Assembly: GCF_900105045.1 (NCBI RefSeq)
Contig: NZ_LT629739.1
Coordinates: forward strand, 2,170,001 to 2,234,000
DNA from: Brevibacterium picturae
Lineage (GTDB): Bacteria; Actinomycetota; Actinomycetes; Actinomycetales; Brevibacteriaceae
DNA length: 64,000 nt
Reading direction: 5' to 3'
Part shown: positions 17,327-25,294 of the stretch, piece by piece
Layout of the letters: every line of letters begins with the position of its first letter
Position numbering within the stretch: the stretch's first letter is position 1
Translations under genes and position numbers: made by a program
The notes under the pieces: model-generated
Told to the model about the DNA's origin: nothing
The model's database searches: none
What the model saw: the letters and a program-made list of their open reading frames with translations, nothing else

Positions 17327-18373
17327 TCAGCCCTCGGCCTTGCCCTGACGCCAATACCCCATGAACGCGATCTGATGACGATCGACGCCGACCTCCTGGA
17401 CGAGGTAGCGACGCAGACGTTTGACGGGGCCGGCCTCACCAGCGATCCAGGCATAGAACGGACGAGAGCTCTTTTCGATGTCACTCGAACTGCCCTGGGC
17501 TGCCTGGGTCAGTGCGGCCGGCACGTCCCACAGGATCTCTTCGTCGATGTTCACGTCGTCGAGCTCAATCGATAATGAGCCGGAAGCTCCCGCACCCGCA
17601 CCCGCACCCGCACCCGCACCTGCACTGGAACCCGCGCCCACCTCGGCGAGGACTCGGTTCTCGACACGGACGGCATCACGGACAGCGGGTTCAAGCAGCT
17701 GACCATGTTCGGCTCCCTCGCGACACAGCCACTGAACCTCGAACCCTGCGGGGGTATCCAGCTCAAGAACATCCTCGGCGGTCGGGACTTCGAGGATCGC
17801 CTTGCCCTGCACTTCGACGCCCTTGAGTGAGTCAAAGATCGAGGCGATGGCCGGCACTGCGGTTTCATCACCAGCGAGGAGGATGGTGTCGGCGTCTGCT
17901 GGTGCGAACTCAATTCCGGCAGTGGGCCCCTCGGCGTGACGAGAGGGCCCGATGATATGCAGACTGTGTCCCACTTGAGCTGACTGGGCCCAGGCTGCAG
18001 CGGGACCCGAATGGCCTTGCGCATCGGTATGCAGAACCATATCGACGACGAGTTCACAATCCTCCTCGCGCCATTCGCGCACGGTGTAGGTGCGCATTTG
18101 TCCGCGAACATTCGGATCGAGCTGCAGCCATGACTGATACCAGGACAGGCCGGATTCGGGGTCTTGCTCATCGAGGAAGCGGAGGAGGTCGAACTCAGGT
18201 TTCGGCGCACCGGCCGAGGGAATGATGAGTTTGAACCGCAGGTCACGCGGGTGGCCGCTGCAGCCGAAGTCTTTGAGACCCTCGCCGCCGAAGGTGATGC
18301 GGCGGAAAGTGGGACTGAGATCGACGATGCCGGTGACGGTGGCCTCGAAGGCGGTGATGGGCGCTGGTGACAC
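17327..18373 (-). CDS. Siderophore-interacting protein, NAD(P)H ferric-siderophore reductase
   Basis: This flavoprotein of about 348 residues has the SIP/ViuB fold. The start is GTG 18373, chosen because AAGGAG lies five bases before it; the open frame continues to 18457. The FAD-binding site is RTYTVREWR and the nucleotide site is around LLAGDETAVPAIASI. It should reduce the iron in imported siderophores and release Fe2+. A Gly-Ala repeat (AGAGAGAGAGAGA) encoded by a hexamer microsatellite is inserted at about residues 245-265. It is divergent from a siderophore-binding lipoprotein gene, with an IdeR-like box between them. Confidence 0.88.
   Translation of the reverse strand: MSPAPITAFEATVTGIVDLSPTFRRITFGGEGLKDFGCSGHPRDLRFKLIIPSAGAPKPEFDLLRFLDEQDPESGLSWYQSWLQLDPNVRGQMRTYTVREWREEDCELVVDMVLHTDAQGHSGPAAAWAQSAQVGHSLHIIGPSRHAEGPTAGIEFAPADADTILLAGDETAVPAIASIFDSLKGVEVQGKAILEVPTAEDVLELDTPAGFEVQWLCREGAEHGQLLEPAVRDAVRVENRVLAEVGAGSSAGAGAGAGAGAGASGSLSIELDDVNIDEEILWDVPAALTQAAQGSSSDIEKSSRPFYAWIAGEAGPVKRLRRYLVQEVGVDRHQIAFMGYWRQGKAEG
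17589..17624. repeat. CCCGCA hexamer microsatellite, 5 perfect units plus a variant
   Basis: Five exact CCCGCA units at 17589-17618 and one CCTGCA encode alternating Gly-Ala in the reductase. The unit is two codons, so slippage changes length but not frame. Confidence 0.9.
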
Positions 18374-18486
18374 AGGTGCTCCTTCGTTCCGCGTCGTGAC
18401 GAGGAACTCGGTACGGGTGCCTGCAGGTAGAGACTCTCTGCAGAAGGGGTGGTGCAACGTTCATGCACGAGTCTACGTCAATCTAG

Positions 18487-18505
18487 TAAGGATAGCCTGC
18501 CCAAA
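18487..18505. promoter_or_regulatory. IdeR/DtxR-like iron box
   Basis: TAAGGATAGCCTGCCCAAA matches 13 of 19 positions of the IdeR/DtxR consensus as I recall it (TTAGGTTAGSCTAACCTAA). It lies in the divergent region between the siderophore reductase and siderophore-binding protein genes, exactly where iron-dependent repression of both is expected. Confidence 0.6.
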
Positions 18506-18684
18506 TAGTGCTACGGTGTTCTCGGCAGGCTCTGGAGTGCATTGTTCGGTGAAGATCAGCAGCGAGTCGAACGAGATTCAGCCGTGTGCCGGGCAATGTA
18601 TCCAGAGGTGAGAGGCCCGAACGGCTGAATATCCACCTCTCGCTCGATTCCAACTCACCACAGACGAATACCGGAAGGTTATCC

Positions 18685-19647
18685 ATGCGCCGGCGCCAAC
18701 TGCTCGCATTATCCGTACTTGCCCCGTTCGCCCTTGCCGCATGCGGCAGCCCCGAGGGCGAAGCTGCAACGACTACCGGGTCGAAGGGCTTCTCCTACAG
18801 CCCGGAAGGATATGAGGGAGTCACTATTGAGCTGGACCATCCGGTCGAACGGATCGCCATGGACTTCTACTCCGCCGCGGCGCTCGCCCCGTATGGGATC
18901 AAGCCCGTGGCAGTCTACGGATTCGGCCAGAATGAGTCTCCGGGGAAGTCGTTCGACCAGACGGGTGTAGAGGTCGTCGGCACCGATATGGAGCTGGACC
19001 TCGAAGCCCTCGCAGCGACGAACCCCGACATCATCATCGCCTATGGCAACGACAAGGGCGACGGGTGGACCTGGTGGGAGGACAAGCTCAGCGACCAGGT
19101 GTCGGCGCTCGTTCCATTTGTGCCGGTCAAACTCGACGGAGGAACGCCGGATGATATGTTCGCCCAGTATGCTGCGATCGCCCGTGCGCTCGGCAAAGAC
19201 ACCGATACGGGCGAGATCGCACAGCAGCGCAAGCAGTTCGAGGCTGCTCGACAGAGAATCCGTGACATCCCTGCCGACAAGGATTGGATGACAGTTCTGC
19301 TCGCGAACTTCAGCGCCGAAATCAACTACACGGCCAAGGAGCTCGGGGTTGCGAAGATGCTCACCGATGACGGACTGACCCTCGTCGGACCCGATTCAGG
19401 GGCAGACACCAGCTGGGCCGAAGTCTCCTGGGAGAAGATCAGCGACTATCCGGCAGACGTCATGCTCATCCACGAAGCCTCGACTGACTACGAGGACAAC
19501 CCCATCTTCAAGAGTCTGCTCCCGGTCAAACACAAGCAACTCGGCACCTGGGACGATAAGCGCGCCTACACCTATGACGGGTACACGCAGTGGCTCGGCG
19601 AGCTCGCGGATGTGTTGGAGAGTGCGAAGGACATCCAAAAGGACTGA
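18685..19647 (+). CDS. Siderophore ABC transporter substrate-binding lipoprotein (FecB/FepB-like)
   Basis: This lipoprotein has about 320 residues from ATG 18685, with GGAAGG upstream; the longer frame from 18586 would cover the promoter. The signal peptide MRRRQLLALSVLAPFALAAC ends in the lipobox LAAC. The mature protein is a class III (helical-backbone) binding protein with DLEALAATNPDIIIAYG and SWEKISDYPADVMLIHEA. It would capture ferric siderophores outside the membrane and deliver them to a permease that is not in this window. It is paired divergently with the siderophore reductase and probably repressed by iron. Confidence 0.88.
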   Translation: MRRRQLLALSVLAPFALAACGSPEGEAATTTGSKGFSYSPEGYEGVTIELDHPVERIAMDFYSAAALAPYGIKPVAVYGFGQNESPGKSFDQTGVEVVGTDMELDLEALAATNPDIIIAYGNDKGDGWTWWEDKLSDQVSALVPFVPVKLDGGTPDDMFAQYAAIARALGKDTDTGEIAQQRKQFEAARQRIRDIPADKDWMTVLLANFSAEINYTAKELGVAKMLTDDGLTLVGPDSGADTSWAEVSWEKISDYPADVMLIHEASTDYEDNPIFKSLLPVKHKQLGTWDDKRAYTYDGYTQWLGELADVLESAKDIQKD

Positions 19648-19663
19648 CGGTGATCCCACCGTC
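19646..19663 (+). terminator. Short hairpin at the end of the siderophore-binding gene
   Basis: GACGGTG and CACCGTC form a 7-bp stem with a 4-base loop, starting at the stop codon. It is a weak intrinsic terminator candidate. Confidence 0.45.
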
Positions 19664-19706
19664 CCTCTGACCAGCCTCGGCGAAATCAAGTGAAAAGATT
19701 CTCCTG

Positions 19707-19830
19707 ATGTGTCGAACGGATTCCAACGCCGTCGACGCGGAGGGGAACATCTATCAGGCTCAGCACGGGCGACCAGAGATCCGAGTCCACGGACCCGATG
19801 GGCAGCTGCGGACTACAATCGGCATTCTGG
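19707..19830 (+). pseudogene. Remnant of an SMP-30/gluconolactonase-like gene
   Basis: A frame here encodes NAVDAEGNIYQAQHG and then RPEIRVHGPDGQLRTTIGI. This matches the repeated blade pattern of SMP-30/gluconolactonase beta-propellers (VDxxGNxYVA, then V-x-PDG-x-x-x-T-I). About 40 residues are recognisable; the flanks on either side do not continue the fold in any frame I read, so this looks like a decayed gene end. The frame runs on into dsdA, but dsdA proteins do not carry such a domain, so I treat the two separately. Confidence 0.5.
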
Positions 19831-19979
19831 CGGATCACGAGAGGCTTGAGCATTCGGTGCGCCTGCTGCATCGGGCACTGACGTTGCAGATGGTGGTGGA
19901 GCATTGTGCGCCGACGTCGGCGGGTCATAGGATCAGAAGCCTGAGACTGCCAGCCCTCGACGAATCGGAGTCTGTTCCC

Positions 19980-21353
19980 ATGTCGCCCCAATCACCGCCC
20001 GGAGTCGAGTTCGACGCTGACGATCCGGTCATCCGGTCCTTGATGGCGGGTGCGTCGGCGACCTGGGTCCGACCCGACCTTGACCCCGCAAAGGTGGCTC
20101 TCCGAGACATCGCCGAGGACCCCGGCGTCGGGGACGGCTCGGCAATCGGTGTCGACCCCGACATCATGGACCGCGCCGCGGAGCGCTTCGACCGGTTCGC
20201 TCCGTGGTTCGCCGAAACGTTCCCGGAGACTGCCTCGGCACATGGAATCATCGAATCCCCGCTGATTCCGGCGGCCGAGACACAGGCGGATCTCACCAAC
20301 CGCCTCGGCGCCGAACTTCCCGGCAGGCTCTGGCTCAAACGCGATGATGCCCTGCCCATCAGCGGATCGATCAAGGCGCGCGGAGGATTCCACGAGGTCC
20401 TCGAATACGCCGAGGAGGTCGCCGCCAGCCACGGACTGAACCCGAACGAGCCCGCCACCTACAACTCCGATGCCTTCCGCGGACTCGCCGCAACCCACCG
20501 GATCGTCGTCGGCTCGACCGGCAATCTGGGACTGTCGATCGGCATCCTCAGCGCGGCACTCGGCTTCGCCGCCTCGGTGCACATGTCGGCAGATGCTCGG
20601 CAGTGGAAGAAGGACCTGCTGCGCAGCCACGGTGTCGATGTTCTCGAGCACGCGGGTGACTTCGTGACAGCGGTGTCAGCGGGGCGTGCATCCGCCGAAG
20701 GCGCGCCGCGTACTCATTTCGTCGATGACGAAGACTCACGCAGTCTCTTCGCCGGTTACTCGGTGGCCGCTCTAAGACTCAAAGACCAGCTCGAGGCCGC
20801 CGAGGTCAGCGTCGACGCGAACCACCCGCTCGTCGTCTACCTGCCCTGCGGGATCGGCGGCGGTCCCGGCGGAGTGGCCTACGGGCTCAAACGGGTCTTC
20901 GGCGACGACGTGCACTGCATCTTCGTCGAACCAAGCGAGGCGCCGGCCATGTTCCTCGGGGTACGAACCGGCCTCCACAGCGCGATTGCCGTTCAGGACA
21001 TCGGCCTCAGCGGAGCCACCGCCGCCGACGGTCTGGCCGTGGCGCGACCCTCGCGTTTCATCGGTCCGGTCATCAGCCCACTGATCTCAGGCTTCGCAAC
21101 GGTGACCGACCAGGTCATCAAGGCAGGCGTTGGTGTGCTGCACCAGACCGAGGGACTTGATGTCGAACCCTCGGCGACTGCGGGACTGACCGTCCCCTGG
21201 CGAACGTCGGGCCACCTCGGCGAGGGTGTGCGCTCGCGCAATGCCACACACTTGGTGTGGGTCACGGGCGGAGCCATGGTGCCCGCCGTCGATCGCGATC
21301 GCTATGTGGCCGAGGGGCTGGACCTGCTGCCGACGATCAATGATGAGATATGA
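19980..21353 (+). CDS. dsdA: D-serine dehydratase (D-serine ammonia-lyase)
   Basis: This PLP enzyme has about 457 residues from ATG 19980, close to the 442 of E. coli DsdA. It converts D-serine to pyruvate and ammonia in the cytoplasm. The PLP lysine lies in LPISGSIKARGG, and the phosphate loop motifs VGSTGNLGLSIG and LPCGIGGGPGGVAYG are present. The open frame extends to 19707, but that part reads as an unrelated gluconolactonase-like remnant. It converges on an APC permease with only three bases between stops, and that permease is a candidate D-amino-acid importer. Confidence 0.9.
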   Translation: MSPQSPPGVEFDADDPVIRSLMAGASATWVRPDLDPAKVALRDIAEDPGVGDGSAIGVDPDIMDRAAERFDRFAPWFAETFPETASAHGIIESPLIPAAETQADLTNRLGAELPGRLWLKRDDALPISGSIKARGGFHEVLEYAEEVAASHGLNPNEPATYNSDAFRGLAATHRIVVGSTGNLGLSIGILSAALGFAASVHMSADARQWKKDLLRSHGVDVLEHAGDFVTAVSAGRASAEGAPRTHFVDDEDSRSLFAGYSVAALRLKDQLEAAEVSVDANHPLVVYLPCGIGGGPGGVAYGLKRVFGDDVHCIFVEPSEAPAMFLGVRTGLHSAIAVQDIGLSGATAADGLAVARPSRFIGPVISPLISGFATVTDQVIKAGVGVLHQTEGLDVEPSATAGLTVPWRTSGHLGEGVRSRNATHLVWVTGGAMVPAVDRDRYVAEGLDLLPTINDEI

Positions 21354-21356
21354 CGA

Positions 21357-22721
21357 TCAGGAAAGTTGTGTCCGGCGCCGATTCCTCACCAGGTGCACCA
21401 CGATGCCGATGATCAGCCACACCGCTCCGATGACCAGGGCCAAGGGGTTCGCACTGACGAGAACGATGACGAGTAAGCCCGCACCGACGACGGGAATCAG
21501 ACCGTGTGTGAACCAGCTCGGCGTCTCGGTACCCTGTCGTTTGACGAGGAAATAGCCGACCACCGAGGCCTGCACGAAGATGAACGCGCTCAGAGCGCCG
21601 ACATTGACGATCGAGGTCAGCTGGTCGAGTCCGTCCGCACGAGTCGTTGCCCAACCGGCGACGATGACATTGCCGAGCGCCGCGACGAGGATTCCCTTCC
21701 ACGGAACACCGGTTCGCGGTGACACCTGGCCGAGGAACTTCGGGACCTGGCCATTGCGGCCCATGTCCATGAGGATGCGTGAGCCGGCGGCCTGCCCGAT
21801 CATCGCGGAGAACGCAGCACCGACAGCCTTGGCCAGCGCCAGCAGCCAGTGAACCCATGTCCCGAGAGTGGCGTCGACGGCATCGTAGTAGGCCGCACCC
21901 TCGAGCTCCGGGTGGGCTTGGAGCTCGGCGGGAGTCACGGGCGAGAGCAGGCTGCCGACCCAGGTCTGGGCGACGAAGAACACTCCCGCCAGTATGAGGC
22001 AGAACAGAGTGGCACGACCGACGACCTTCGGGCCGCCCTTGGCCTCCTCGGCGAATGTCGCCAGAGAGTCGAAGCCCAGATACGACAGCACAGCCACGGA
22101 CACCGCGGCCAGAACCGCAGCAATCGAGAACGTGCCCACCCCGGTCAGCGGGGACAGCCAGTCGCGGCTGGGGCCGTTGGCCGCGAGGTAGATGATGCCG
22201 AGGACGAGAACAAGGCCGAGTACGGCGACCTCGATGAGCACCACGATGGTGATCACCCGCGAGGCGATCTTGACCCCGGCGAGGTTGAGCCCGGTGGTGA
22301 GGATGACGGCGACACCGGTGAACAGCCACACGGGAATGCTCGGGAAGATCGAATTCAAGGCGATGCCCGTGAACAGATACGCCACCGAGGGGATGAACAG
22401 GTAGTCGAGGAGGATCATCCACCCTGCCGTGAACCCTGCACGAGGACCGATGCCCGCCGAGGCGTAGGCGAAGACCGTTCCGGCCCGCGGGATCTCCCGC
22501 GACATCCGCATATAGCTGACCGCGGTGAACGACATGACGATCGTCGCCACAATGTAGACGAGGGCGACCGCTCCGCCCGAGTTGGCATCGAGCGTACCGA
22601 AGACTCCGACCGCGGCCGCGGGGCCGATGAAGACGAGCCCGATGAAGATGAGTTCGGTCAGGCCGATGCTGCGGCGAAGCTCGCCCGCCTTCCCTGCGGC
22701 TCCTGCGTCGGACGCATTCAC
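21357..22721 (-). CDS. APC superfamily amino-acid permease
   Basis: This 454-residue transporter has 12 helices. It starts at GTG 22721, whose GTGA overlaps the stop of the upstream gene, giving translational coupling. TM1 contains FIGLVFIGPAAAVGVFG and the loop after it SFTAVSYMRMSREIPRAGTV, both typical of the amino acid-polyamine-organocation family. With the coupled ornithine-cyclodeaminase-family enzyme and the facing dsdA gene it probably imports an amino acid used by one or both. The exact substrate cannot be read from the sequence. Confidence 0.87.
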   Translation of the reverse strand: MNASDAGAAGKAGELRRSIGLTELIFIGLVFIGPAAAVGVFGTLDANSGGAVALVYIVATIVMSFTAVSYMRMSREIPRAGTVFAYASAGIGPRAGFTAGWMILLDYLFIPSVAYLFTGIALNSIFPSIPVWLFTGVAVILTTGLNLAGVKIASRVITIVVLIEVAVLGLVLVLGIIYLAANGPSRDWLSPLTGVGTFSIAAVLAAVSVAVLSYLGFDSLATFAEEAKGGPKVVGRATLFCLILAGVFFVAQTWVGSLLSPVTPAELQAHPELEGAAYYDAVDATLGTWVHWLLALAKAVGAAFSAMIGQAAGSRILMDMGRNGQVPKFLGQVSPRTGVPWKGILVAALGNVIVAGWATTRADGLDQLTSIVNVGALSAFIFVQASVVGYFLVKRQGTETPSWFTHGLIPVVGAGLLVIVLVSANPLALVIGAVWLIIGIVVHLVRNRRRTQLS

Positions 22722-23650
22722 GACTTGTCGGCCAGCTTCGTGGCCACGGCCAGGTCCTCCCACGACATTCCCGAGCCCTTGAAGATGACCGTCTGGTCCG
22801 CGTCGGCGCGGACCTCGCCGTTGCTGAACTGCTTCATCGTCACAAGCGCATCCGCATCCAGCGTCCCGTCTGCGATCGCGAGGACGACGTCCCCGCCCTC
22901 CCGCAGAACGGTGCTGAGGTCTTCGACGACGACCGTCGCAGAGGTGAAGAGCTCGGCCGGCAGCTCACGGGAGTGGGGGTCGTGGGAGCCACAGGCCATG
23001 ACCACGGCACCGGGATTGACGAGGTCCGCTGAGAACAGGGGTTCGCCGGCAGTGGTGGCGGTGACGATGATGTCGGCGGCGCGCAGTGCTGCATCCACCT
23101 CGGCGGTCTGTGCTTCGATCACCCTGCCGCGGTCATGGACATCGTCGGTGACCTGATCGGGGGAGCGGACGACGAAGGTGACATCGTCAAGCTCGACGTC
23201 GAGGACGTCGGCGATCGTATCGGCATGTCCCGTTCCCTGCGGTCCGGCCCCGAAGATCACGACATTGACCGGCCGGGTGAACCTGGCCAGCGCGGGTTCG
23301 ATCGCGGCCAGGGACACGGCTGGGGTGCGCAGCGTCGTCAGCGCGGCACCGTCGATGATGGTCCGCAGCTCGAGGGTGGTGCTGTCGTACATGAGGTACT
23401 GGGCCATGATCCGCGGGAGCCCGCGTTCGCTGTTGCCGACGGAGACGCCGACGAGCTTGACCCCGACCCAGTTGCCGATCTCCGAGGGCATGAAAATCAT
23501 GTTCCCCGCGGAGATGTCGCTGATCGTGCGCGGAATGTCGTCACTGGGGTCGAAATCGCCCGCCAGCGCCTCTCTCAAGGCGGCGACCGCCTCGGCGGGG
23601 GACAGCGCGGCGAAGACGGCTTCGGCGTCGAGGTTCTTCACATCGTCCAT
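22718..23650 (-). CDS. Ornithine cyclodeaminase / mu-crystallin family enzyme
   Basis: This NAD(P)-dependent protein has about 310 residues from ATG 23650; the open frame continues to 23725. The Rossmann motif is VVIFGAGPQGTGHADTI, and RTPAVSLAAIEPALA matches the family's phosphate-binding segment. Members include ornithine cyclodeaminase, alanine dehydrogenase, delta1-pyrroline-2-carboxylate reductase and lysine cyclodeaminase, so the substrate is open. The product overlaps the permease start by four bases. Close linkage with dsdA suggests D- or cyclic-amino-acid catabolism, which is inference. Confidence 0.85.
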   Translation of the reverse strand: MDDVKNLDAEAVFAALSPAEAVAALREALAGDFDPSDDIPRTISDISAGNMIFMPSEIGNWVGVKLVGVSVGNSERGLPRIMAQYLMYDSTTLELRTIIDGAALTTLRTPAVSLAAIEPALARFTRPVNVVIFGAGPQGTGHADTIADVLDVELDDVTFVVRSPDQVTDDVHDRGRVIEAQTAEVDAALRAADIIVTATTAGEPLFSADLVNPGAVVMACGSHDPHSRELPAELFTSATVVVEDLSTVLREGGDVVLAIADGTLDADALVTMKQFSNGEVRADADQTVIFKGSGMSWEDLAVATKLADKS

Positions 23651-23880
23651 CGGTGTGCACATCCTTCGTGATTCGGCCTGGGGCTGGCTTCTTGCAATCG
23701 ACCTTATGCCACCTCTGGTCGGCATGCGAATGTTCTTCAGGATGCGAAAGTCCGGGTGAGCGCGTCACCATCTCGTCACATGAGCACGGGTGTCCAGCGT
23801 CGAGGCGCGTCTACGATGGAGAGCGACAGTGGTCAAAGGTCGAAGACCGGTGGTCAGCCGGTTGAAGGCGAAGGGCGAAT

Positions 23881-24258
23881 GTGACGATGGCTCAGCAGAA
23901 TTTCGGGTTGCCGCAACAACCGGTGCCGCAGCACCCGGTTTCTCCGTACGCTGCTCCGCAGTACCCCATGCCGCGGCTGCCCTCGGTGGTTCCGGGGATT
24001 CTGCTCATTGTGGCGGGAGCCCTCGGTGCGCTGCTGGCGATCGGAATCATCATGATTCCCGGCGTGCTGTTCCTGTTCGGTGGTGGCGGCAACGTCGATG
24101 CCTTCAATGACTTCGCCTCCGGTTTCGTCATCACCGCAGTCATCGTGGGCGTGGTGTCACTGGCGGCTCTCGTCACCGGAATCGTCCTCGCGGTCCGCAC
24201 CGCGAAGAAGCGTCGTCGCATCAGGCAGGCGGCTATGGGCTGGCCGATGTACCGGTGA
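23881..24258 (+). CDS. Small membrane protein with Pro/Gln-rich N-terminus
   Basis: This 125-residue protein starts at GTG 23881 (ATG 23887 possible) after AAGGGCGA. A Pro/Gln/Tyr-rich cytoplasmic head of about 30 residues precedes two transmembrane helices (about 34-58 and 77-100) and a basic tail with KKRRRIRQ. The head resembles those of small actinobacterial DUF4190-type membrane proteins. The function is unknown. It lies alone between the cyclodeaminase gene and the convergent LysR gene. Confidence 0.75.
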   Translation: MTMAQQNFGLPQQPVPQHPVSPYAAPQYPMPRLPSVVPGILLIVAGALGALLAIGIIMIPGVLFLFGGGGNVDAFNDFASGFVITAVIVGVVSLAALVTGIVLAVRTAKKRRRIRQAAMGWPMYR

Positions 24259-24261
24259 GGT

Positions 24262-25188
24262 TCACACCCCGCGCTGCGCCACGACGGCGGCGACCTCGGC
24301 CAGGACCTCGAGCGCGGCGGCGATGATCGGCTGACCGGCCGACCCGCTGCGCACCCCGGTGAGGATCTTCCGGGACGGGACCGGATCGCCCCTCAGTGGG
24401 ACCCGCGCCACATCGTAGCCATCGGGCAGCCTGGCCAGGCGGGGGATGAGTGCCACACCCAATCCGGCGGAGACCAGTGCCGCGCCCGTCTCCCACTCCC
24501 GCGACTGGTGCGCGTTCTCGGGGAAGAATCCGGCGGCCGCGCACGCCGTCCGCACGAGCCGGTGGTAGGGCGATCCCGGACGGTCGAGGATCCAACTTTC
24601 CTCCGCTGCCTCACTCAGCGATACCGACGAGCGGGTCGCCAGCCGGTGATCGCTGCGGACCAGAAGGTCAAGGCGGTCGCTGACCAGCGCATTCTGCTCG
24701 AATCGGACATCGCTGCGGGGCGGCAGCGGATCGGTGGCCACGACAACGGCGATATCGGCCTGTTCGGTGACGAGGAGCTCGAAGCACTCCTCCGGCTCGG
24801 CCTCGATGATGGTGACCTGCGAATCGGGAAGCAGCTCGCCCACCTTCTCCGCAGTCGGCGGCAACAGCGTCGCCGCAGCGGTCGAGAAGCCGCACATCCG
24901 CAGCCGTCTCTGTCGCATGGAGCTGCCCGCATCCGCCTCGGCGAGTTCGCCCCGGATCTCCTCCCACCGGGTGAAGAGCTCCTGCGTCCGCTCGAGCAGA
25001 AGCTGGCCCACGCGTGTGAGGACGAGGCCCCTGCCGCGTTGTTCGAGGATGGTCAGACCGAGGTCCTTGGACAGGGAACGCAGCTGGTGGGACACGGCCG
25101 ACGGGGTGTAGCCGAGGCGGTGCGCGGCCTCGGTGAGGGTGCCGACTTCGGCAAGGACTCGAAGCACCTGGAGACGCTGATCGATCAT
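24262..25188 (-). CDS. LysR family regulator of the Rieske oxygenase gene
   Basis: This regulator has about 308 residues from ATG 25188; the frame is open far upstream but would cross the divergent promoter. The HTH is at residues 4-60: EVGTLTEAAHRLGYTPSAVS, then HQLRSLSKDLGLTI. The effector domain follows, ending with VSAGLGVALIPRLARLP. A 12-bp inverted repeat overlaps the start codon and fits autoregulation. The gene is divergent from the Rieske oxygenase gene and is its likely activator. Confidence 0.87.
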   Translation of the reverse strand: MIDQRLQVLRVLAEVGTLTEAAHRLGYTPSAVSHQLRSLSKDLGLTILEQRGRGLVLTRVGQLLLERTQELFTRWEEIRGELAEADAGSSMRQRRLRMCGFSTAAATLLPPTAEKVGELLPDSQVTIIEAEPEECFELLVTEQADIAVVVATDPLPPRSDVRFEQNALVSDRLDLLVRSDHRLATRSSVSLSEAAEESWILDRPGSPYHRLVRTACAAAGFFPENAHQSREWETGAALVSAGLGVALIPRLARLPDGYDVARVPLRGDPVPSRKILTGVRSGSAGQPIIAAALEVLAEVAAVVAQRGV

Positions 25189-25209
25189 GCAATATTGTTG
25201 CATGATCGA
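25181..25209. promoter_or_regulatory. 12-bp inverted-repeat operator over the lysR start
   Basis: TCGATCATGCAA at 25181-25192 is perfectly mirrored by TTGCATGATCGA at 25198-25209 with a 5-bp spacer. It covers the lysR start codon and lies about 90 bp upstream of the Rieske gene. Such symmetry and position fit a LysR recognition site that both represses lysR and activates the divergent operon. Confidence 0.65.
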
Positions 25210-25294
25210 GTGGAAAAAGATTCGCTTTTCTTCGCAGATATTCCGGCGGACACTGGCAGAAAGCAACAGCAATCGCAGCGAGGCGGTGACACCG

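Noticed and set aside
21849..23156. 435-residue open frame antisense to the permease and cyclodeaminase genes
   Set aside because: Crosses two well-supported genes, has no recognisable motif and no ribosome binding site.
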